8,992 nt of DNA from an uncultured Selenomonadales bacterium (lineage in GTDB: Bacteria; Bacillota; Negativicutes; Selenomonadales; Selenomonadaceae): assembly GCA_946547205.1 (NCBI GenBank), contig CAMNPA010000028.1, positions 1-8,992 of the forward strand, in the 5' to 3' direction. Numbering within the stretch: position 1 is the first letter of the stretch; each line of letters opens with the position of its first letter. The position numbers and the translations under genes were made by a program. A model generated the notes under the pieces. That model worked only from the letters and a program-made list of their open reading frames with translations. It ran no database searches and was not told where the DNA came from. This document shows positions 6,454 to 8,992 of this stretch, one piece after another.

Positions 6454-7607
6454 TGAAAAAAATTGCGATACTCGGCTCGACCGGCTCAATCGGCACTCAA
6501 GCTCTCGACGTTGTGAGAAATTTGCCCGAAGAATTTTCTGTGGAAGTTTTGGCGGCTAATTCCAACGTCGAACTTTTTGCGCGTCAAGTTGCGGAGTTTC
6601 GTCCGAAGTTGGCAGTTTTGGCTGACGAAGCGGCTTATAAAATTCTGCGCACGAAAAATTTTCACGGTGTCGAAATTGCGGGCGGTCGTCAAGCTTTCAT
6701 CGACGCGGCGGGCTTTGACGGCGTGGAAATTGTTTTGACTTCAATGAGCGGCTTCGCGGGACTGGAGCCGACGCTTAAAGCCATCGACTGCGGAAAAAAT
6801 ATCGCGCTTGCCAACAAGGAAACGCTCGTTGTTGCCGGCGAACTCGTCACGAAATCTGCGCGGACTTCGGGCGTGAAAATTCTTCCCGTCGATTCGGAAC
6901 ACGGAGCATTTTTCCAATGTCTGCAAGGCGAAGATTCTCGCACGATTGAAAAACTTTTGCTGACAGCTTCGGGCGGCCCATTCAGAGGAAAAAAGCGTAA
7001 CGAACTTTTGAATGTCACGGTCAATGAAGTTCTCGCACATCCGACGTGGAATATGGGCAGGAAAATCACCGTCGACAGCGCGTCGCTCGTCAACAAAGGT
7101 CTCGAAGTCATTGAGGCGAAATTTCTCTACGGCGTCACATACGATCAAATTCAAGTCGTCGTGCACCCGCAAAGTATCGTTCACTCGATGGTTGAATTCC
7201 GCGACGGCTCGATAATCGCGCAACTGGCATCAACCGATATGCGCCTGCCGATTCAATACGCGCTGACTTATCCGCGACGATTAAATTCGCCCGTCAAACG
7301 ATTGGACTTTTGGCAAATGAACGCGCTGACTTTTGAACGACCCGACGTTGAAACTTTTCGCGGGCTGAAATTTGCATACGCGGCGGGAAAATCCGGCGGA
7401 ACGTTGCCTTGCACATTCAACGCGGCAAATGAAGTTGCAGTCAACGCATTTCTGCAAGGACGAATAAAATTTTTGAACATCTACGACGTGATTGAACATG
7501 CAATGACAGTTCGCGAAGTCGTTCAGAATCCGACGCTTGAAATTTTGTTGGCGGAAGATGCGGCGACTCGACTTTTGGCGGAAGAATTCATCGGAAGGAG
7601 ATTTTGA
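6450..7607 (+). CDS. dxr: 1-deoxy-D-xylulose 5-phosphate reductoisomerase
   Basis: Dxr performs the committed step of the MEP isoprenoid pathway, converting DXP to 2-C-methyl-D-erythritol 4-phosphate with NADPH and a divalent metal; it is the fosmidomycin target. The 385 residues match the family. GSTGSIG at 9-15 is the NADPH loop and LANKETLV follows. Metal ligands are D148 and E150 in PVDSEHGA and E219 in NKGLEVIEAKFLYG; HPTWNMG and VHPQSIVHSMVEF complete the active site. The start is ATGATG: the ATG at 6450 overlaps cdsA by 4 nt and the one at 6453 by 1 nt. An AGGT at 6441-6444 suits either. The overlap suggests translational coupling. The product ultimately feeds UppS in the same operon. 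Confidence 0.98.
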   Translation: MMKKIAILGSTGSIGTQALDVVRNLPEEFSVEVLAANSNVELFARQVAEFRPKLAVLADEAAYKILRTKNFHGVEIAGGRQAFIDAAGFDGVEIVLTSMSGFAGLEPTLKAIDCGKNIALANKETLVVAGELVTKSARTSGVKILPVDSEHGAFFQCLQGEDSRTIEKLLLTASGGPFRGKKRNELLNVTVNEVLAHPTWNMGRKITVDSASLVNKGLEVIEAKFLYGVTYDQIQVVVHPQSIVHSMVEFRDGSIIAQLASTDMRLPIQYALTYPRRLNSPVKRLDFWQMNALTFERPDVETFRGLKFAYAAGKSGGTLPCTFNAANEVAVNAFLQGRIKFLNIYDVIEHAMTVREVVQNPTLEILLAEDAATRLLAEEFIGRRF

Positions 7608-7608
7608 T

Positions 7609-8649
7609 TTGATTCTAACGATAGCGGCTGCAGTCTTCGTCTTCGGCTTATTGGTGCTCGTTCACGAATTCGGACACTTCATCACCGCGAAAATGACGGG
7701 AATGCGCGTCGACGAATTTGCAATCGGCTTCGGACCGAAAATTATCAGCAAACGTCACGGCGAAACGATTTACTCTCTTCGCGCGATACCTCTCGGCGGT
7801 TTCAACGACATTGCAGGAATGGATCCCGATGACAACACTGCGGGCGAACGCGGCTTTTGCTCAAAACCTGTTCTCTCGCGAATGGTCGTGATTTTGGCTG
7901 GCGCGACGTTCAATTTTATCTTGCCGATAATTTTGTTCTTTGCAATTTACGCGACGCTCGGCGAAGAGAAACCGTCAGTCGAACCGATAATCGGCAACGT
8001 GGTTCAAGGAATGTCTGCGGAAAAAGCCGGGCTCAAGGAAGGCGACTTGATTTTAAGCGTTGACGGACAAAATGTCGCGACTTGGAAAGAATTCACCGAC
8101 GAACTTAAAAACGTTGCGGCAGGGCAAGATATTCAGCTTCAATACAAACGCGGCGAAGAAGTCAACGAAGTCACAGTTTCGCCCAAATACATTGAGCAGG
8201 AAAAACGCGTACTCATCGGCATTCACAATTCAATCATTTACGAGCCGAAAACAATTTCGGAAGCGTTCACATTGGCGATTGACCACACGAAAGAAATTAC
8301 GTTCGCCATGCTTGAAGGAATTGCGTCGCTGTTCAAAGAGCCGGAGCAAACTGAAAATCTCGCCGGGCCAATCGGAATAATTCAAATGTCGGGACAAGTC
8401 GCCGAACGCGGTTTTATTCCGTTGCTGAATTTCGCCGCGCTGCTGTCGATAAATCTCGGCATCGTGAATTTGTTGCCGGTGCCCGTGCTTGACGGCGGTC
8501 ACTTCGTGAATTTGTTCATTGAGGCGGTCAGAGGCAAACCGCTCGGCGCAAAGGCAGTCGCTTACACGCAACGAGTCGGAATCGCGCTTTTGTTGATGTT
8601 AATGCTCTTCGCCACGAAAAATGATTTGGTTCGCGTCTTCATGAAATAA
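7609..8649 (+). CDS. rseP: Site-2 intramembrane zinc metalloprotease (RseP/RasP family)
   Basis: This membrane protease cleaves substrates within the bilayer, typically anti-sigma factors and remnant signal peptides. The 346 residues show HEFGH at 19-23 in the first membrane helix (zinc ligands and catalytic Glu), one PDZ domain at about 125-205 (KAGLKEGDLILSVDGQNV), and NLLPVPVLDGGH at 287-298 with the third ligand D295. A single PDZ is typical of the Firmicute form; E. coli RseP has two. The TTG at 7609 is chosen because AAGGAG (7595-7600) lies 8 nt upstream and the protein then opens directly with the first membrane helix. The in-frame ATG at 7537 would add an unrelated charged stretch inside dxr. 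Only 1 nt separates it from the dxr stop. Last gene of the operon. Its substrate is not indicated by neighbours. Confidence 0.95.
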   Translation: MILTIAAAVFVFGLLVLVHEFGHFITAKMTGMRVDEFAIGFGPKIISKRHGETIYSLRAIPLGGFNDIAGMDPDDNTAGERGFCSKPVLSRMVVILAGATFNFILPIILFFAIYATLGEEKPSVEPIIGNVVQGMSAEKAGLKEGDLILSVDGQNVATWKEFTDELKNVAAGQDIQLQYKRGEEVNEVTVSPKYIEQEKRVLIGIHNSIIYEPKTISEAFTLAIDHTKEITFAMLEGIASLFKEPEQTENLAGPIGIIQMSGQVAERGFIPLLNFAALLSINLGIVNLLPVPVLDGGHFVNLFIEAVRGKPLGAKAVAYTQRVGIALLLMLMLFATKNDLVRVFMK

Positions 8650-8681
8650 AAAAATAACGTCTCGAAAAAAATTCGGAACGT
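8648..8681 (-). terminator. Minus-strand terminator hairpin for the TrmN6-like gene
   Basis: Arms 8657-8666 and 8672-8681 form a 10-bp stem with one mismatch and one wobble pair around a 5-nt A-rich loop. On the minus strand it is followed by T, A and seven T (8654-8648), the layout of an intrinsic terminator for leftward transcription. Its T-tract overlaps the rseP stop codon. Confidence 0.55.
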
Positions 8682-8685
8682 CAAC

Positions 8686-8711
8686 GCTCGGCAGACAGTC
8701 GAGCTTTTTTT
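8686..8711 (+). terminator. Intrinsic terminator of the pyrH-rseP operon
   Basis: GCTCGGC (8686-8692) and GTCGAGC (8698-8704) form a 7-bp GC-rich stem with one G-U pair and a 5-nt loop, followed at once by seven T (8705-8711). It lies 36 nt after the rseP stop, so the operon ends here rather than continuing to other common partners such as ispG or proS. Confidence 0.85.
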
Positions 8712-8756
8712 ATTGTCACATTGCGCCGGAAAAACGTTGTGAAAAATTTTTTTACA

Positions 8757-8879
8757 TCACTCATTGTAGATTTTGAAAATCTCTTCGTTGTAGGAGTCGT
8801 CGTCATTGTGGACAATCAGCGGCGGTAAAATTTTCAAGCTGCCGACGTTCGCGCCGACGATTGCTTCCAACATTTCCAT
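8757..8879 (-). pseudogene. Detached duplicate of the TrmN6-like C-terminus (40-codon ORF)
   Basis: Read from ATG 8879 (a second ATG is at 8873), the frame gives MEMLEAIVGANVGSLKILPP and continues to IYNE and TGA. The last 33 residues repeat the end of the upstream partial gene except for one change (Asn for Thr in the SY-x-EE motif). It follows that gene's TAA after 9 nt in the same frame but has no clear ribosome-binding site and no catalytic domain. It is most simply a non-functional tail left by tandem duplication; read-through of the TAA would append it to the main protein. Confidence 0.7.
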
Positions 8880-8888
8880 TTGAATTGC
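8757..8888. repeat. 132-bp tandem duplication, downstream copy
   Basis: Bases 8757-8860 match 8889-8992 at an offset of 132 bp with three differences: 8758/8890 (stop TGA against TAA), 8763/8895 (Asn AAT/AAC, silent) and 8788/8920 (Asn against Thr). The counterpart of the remaining 28 bp (8861-8888) lies beyond the window edge. The period is a whole number of codons (44). Confidence 0.95.
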
Positions 8889-8992
8889 TTACTCGTTGTA
8901 GATTTTGAAAATCTCTTCGGTGTAGGAGTCGTCGTCATTGTGGACAATCAGCGGCGGTAAAATTTTCAAGCTGCCGACGTTCGCGCCGACGA
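8889..8992 (-). CDS. C-terminus of a TrmN6/YabB-like tRNA methyltransferase, truncated by the window edge
   Basis: Only the last 33 codons and the TAA (8889-8891) are visible. They read VGANVGSLKILPPLIVHNDD and on to SYTEEIFKIYNE. From memory, the pattern LPPLIV(Y/H), an acidic turn, SYTEE and a terminal IY matches the C-terminus of Firmicute tRNA1(Val) (adenine-37-N6)-methyltransferases, which methylate A37 using S-adenosylmethionine. The catalytic NPPY motif and SAM-binding fold would lie outside, so the assignment rests on the tail alone. The gene converges on the pyrH operon and should end at the minus-strand hairpin at 8657-8681, after the duplicated tail. Confidence 0.5.
   Translation of the reverse strand, partial: VGANVGSLKILPPLIVHNDDDSYTEEIFKIYNE
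8889..8992. repeat. 132-bp tandem duplication, upstream copy (cut by the window edge)
   Basis: This is the upstream copy of the repeat starting at 8757. It is continuous with the TrmN6-like gene and carries the Thr that fits the family pattern, so it is probably the parental copy. Whether more copies follow cannot be seen. Confidence 0.9.

Noticed and set aside
3369..7499. Minus-strand and alternative-frame ORFs of 60-170 codons across the pyrH-rseP operon
   Set aside because: They lie wholly inside well-identified plus-strand genes, show no recognisable domains and have the arginine/serine-rich composition of shadow frames.
7537..7608. Extending rseP upstream to the ATG at 7537
   Set aside because: It would add a charged N-terminal stretch inside dxr; the TTG at 7609 has AAGGAG at 8-nt spacing and gives the normal site-2 protease N-terminus.
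8715..8753. Hairpin TCACA/TGTGA followed by A5T7 as another terminator
   Set aside because: The stem is only 5 bp with a large loop and there is already a much stronger terminator just upstream.
1..8992. A new defence, biosynthetic or other multi-gene system
   Set aside because: The genes are a standard core operon, an RTX protein, a PHP enzyme, an integrase remnant and a tRNA methyltransferase tail; nothing supports a coherent undescribed system.

Overview
The window looks like a chromosomal segment of a Gram-negative-type Firmicute, most likely Negativicutes (Selenomonadales). This is inferred from three things: the gene order pyrH-frr-uppS-cdsA-dxr-rseP, protein sequences that read like Selenomonas-type homologues from memory, and an RTX-type calcium-binding repeat protein. 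No database search was possible, so the placement is tentative.

Left part (1-3456): this is the accessory side. A large RTX/beta-roll protein gene enters from the left edge, open from base 1, and ends at 1893. It converges tail to tail with a minus-strand PHP-family (histidinol-phosphatase-like) gene at 2160-3008. The junction of these two genes has been tandemly duplicated with a 265-bp period. This leaves an extra RTX tail, an extra 65-codon PHP tail and a second copy of an intrinsic terminator that lies inside the PHP coding sequence. Upstream of the PHP gene on the same strand is an 80-codon remnant of a tyrosine recombinase (phage/ICE integrase) with its own promoter and ribosome-binding site. 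A divergent intergenic region then separates this from the core operon.

Core operon (3400-8711): a good sigma-A promoter (TTGACA, 17 bp, TAAAAT) precedes six tightly packed plus-strand genes. They are pyrH (UMP kinase), frr (ribosome recycling), uppS (undecaprenyl-PP synthase), cdsA (CDP-diacylglycerol synthase), dxr (MEP pathway) and rseP (site-2 protease). Gaps run from a 4-nt overlap to 15 nt, and cdsA and rseP start with TTG. Together they link pyrimidine nucleotides, translation recycling, isoprenoid supply, the cell-wall carrier lipid, phospholipid synthesis and envelope proteolysis. rpsB-tsf, which often precede pyrH, are absent and the integrase remnant occupies that position. The operon closes with a strong hairpin/T-tract terminator next to a second hairpin that suits the opposite strand.

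Right end (8757-8992): the C-terminus of a minus-strand gene resembling the tRNA1(Val) adenine-N6-methyltransferase (TrmN6/YabB) family runs off the edge. Its last codons are also tandemly duplicated (132-bp period, three differences), giving a second, detached tail. Both non-operon minus-strand genes therefore carry duplicated 3' ends, which is the most unusual aspect of the window. I found no CRISPR array, tRNA, rRNA or clearly new multi-gene system.
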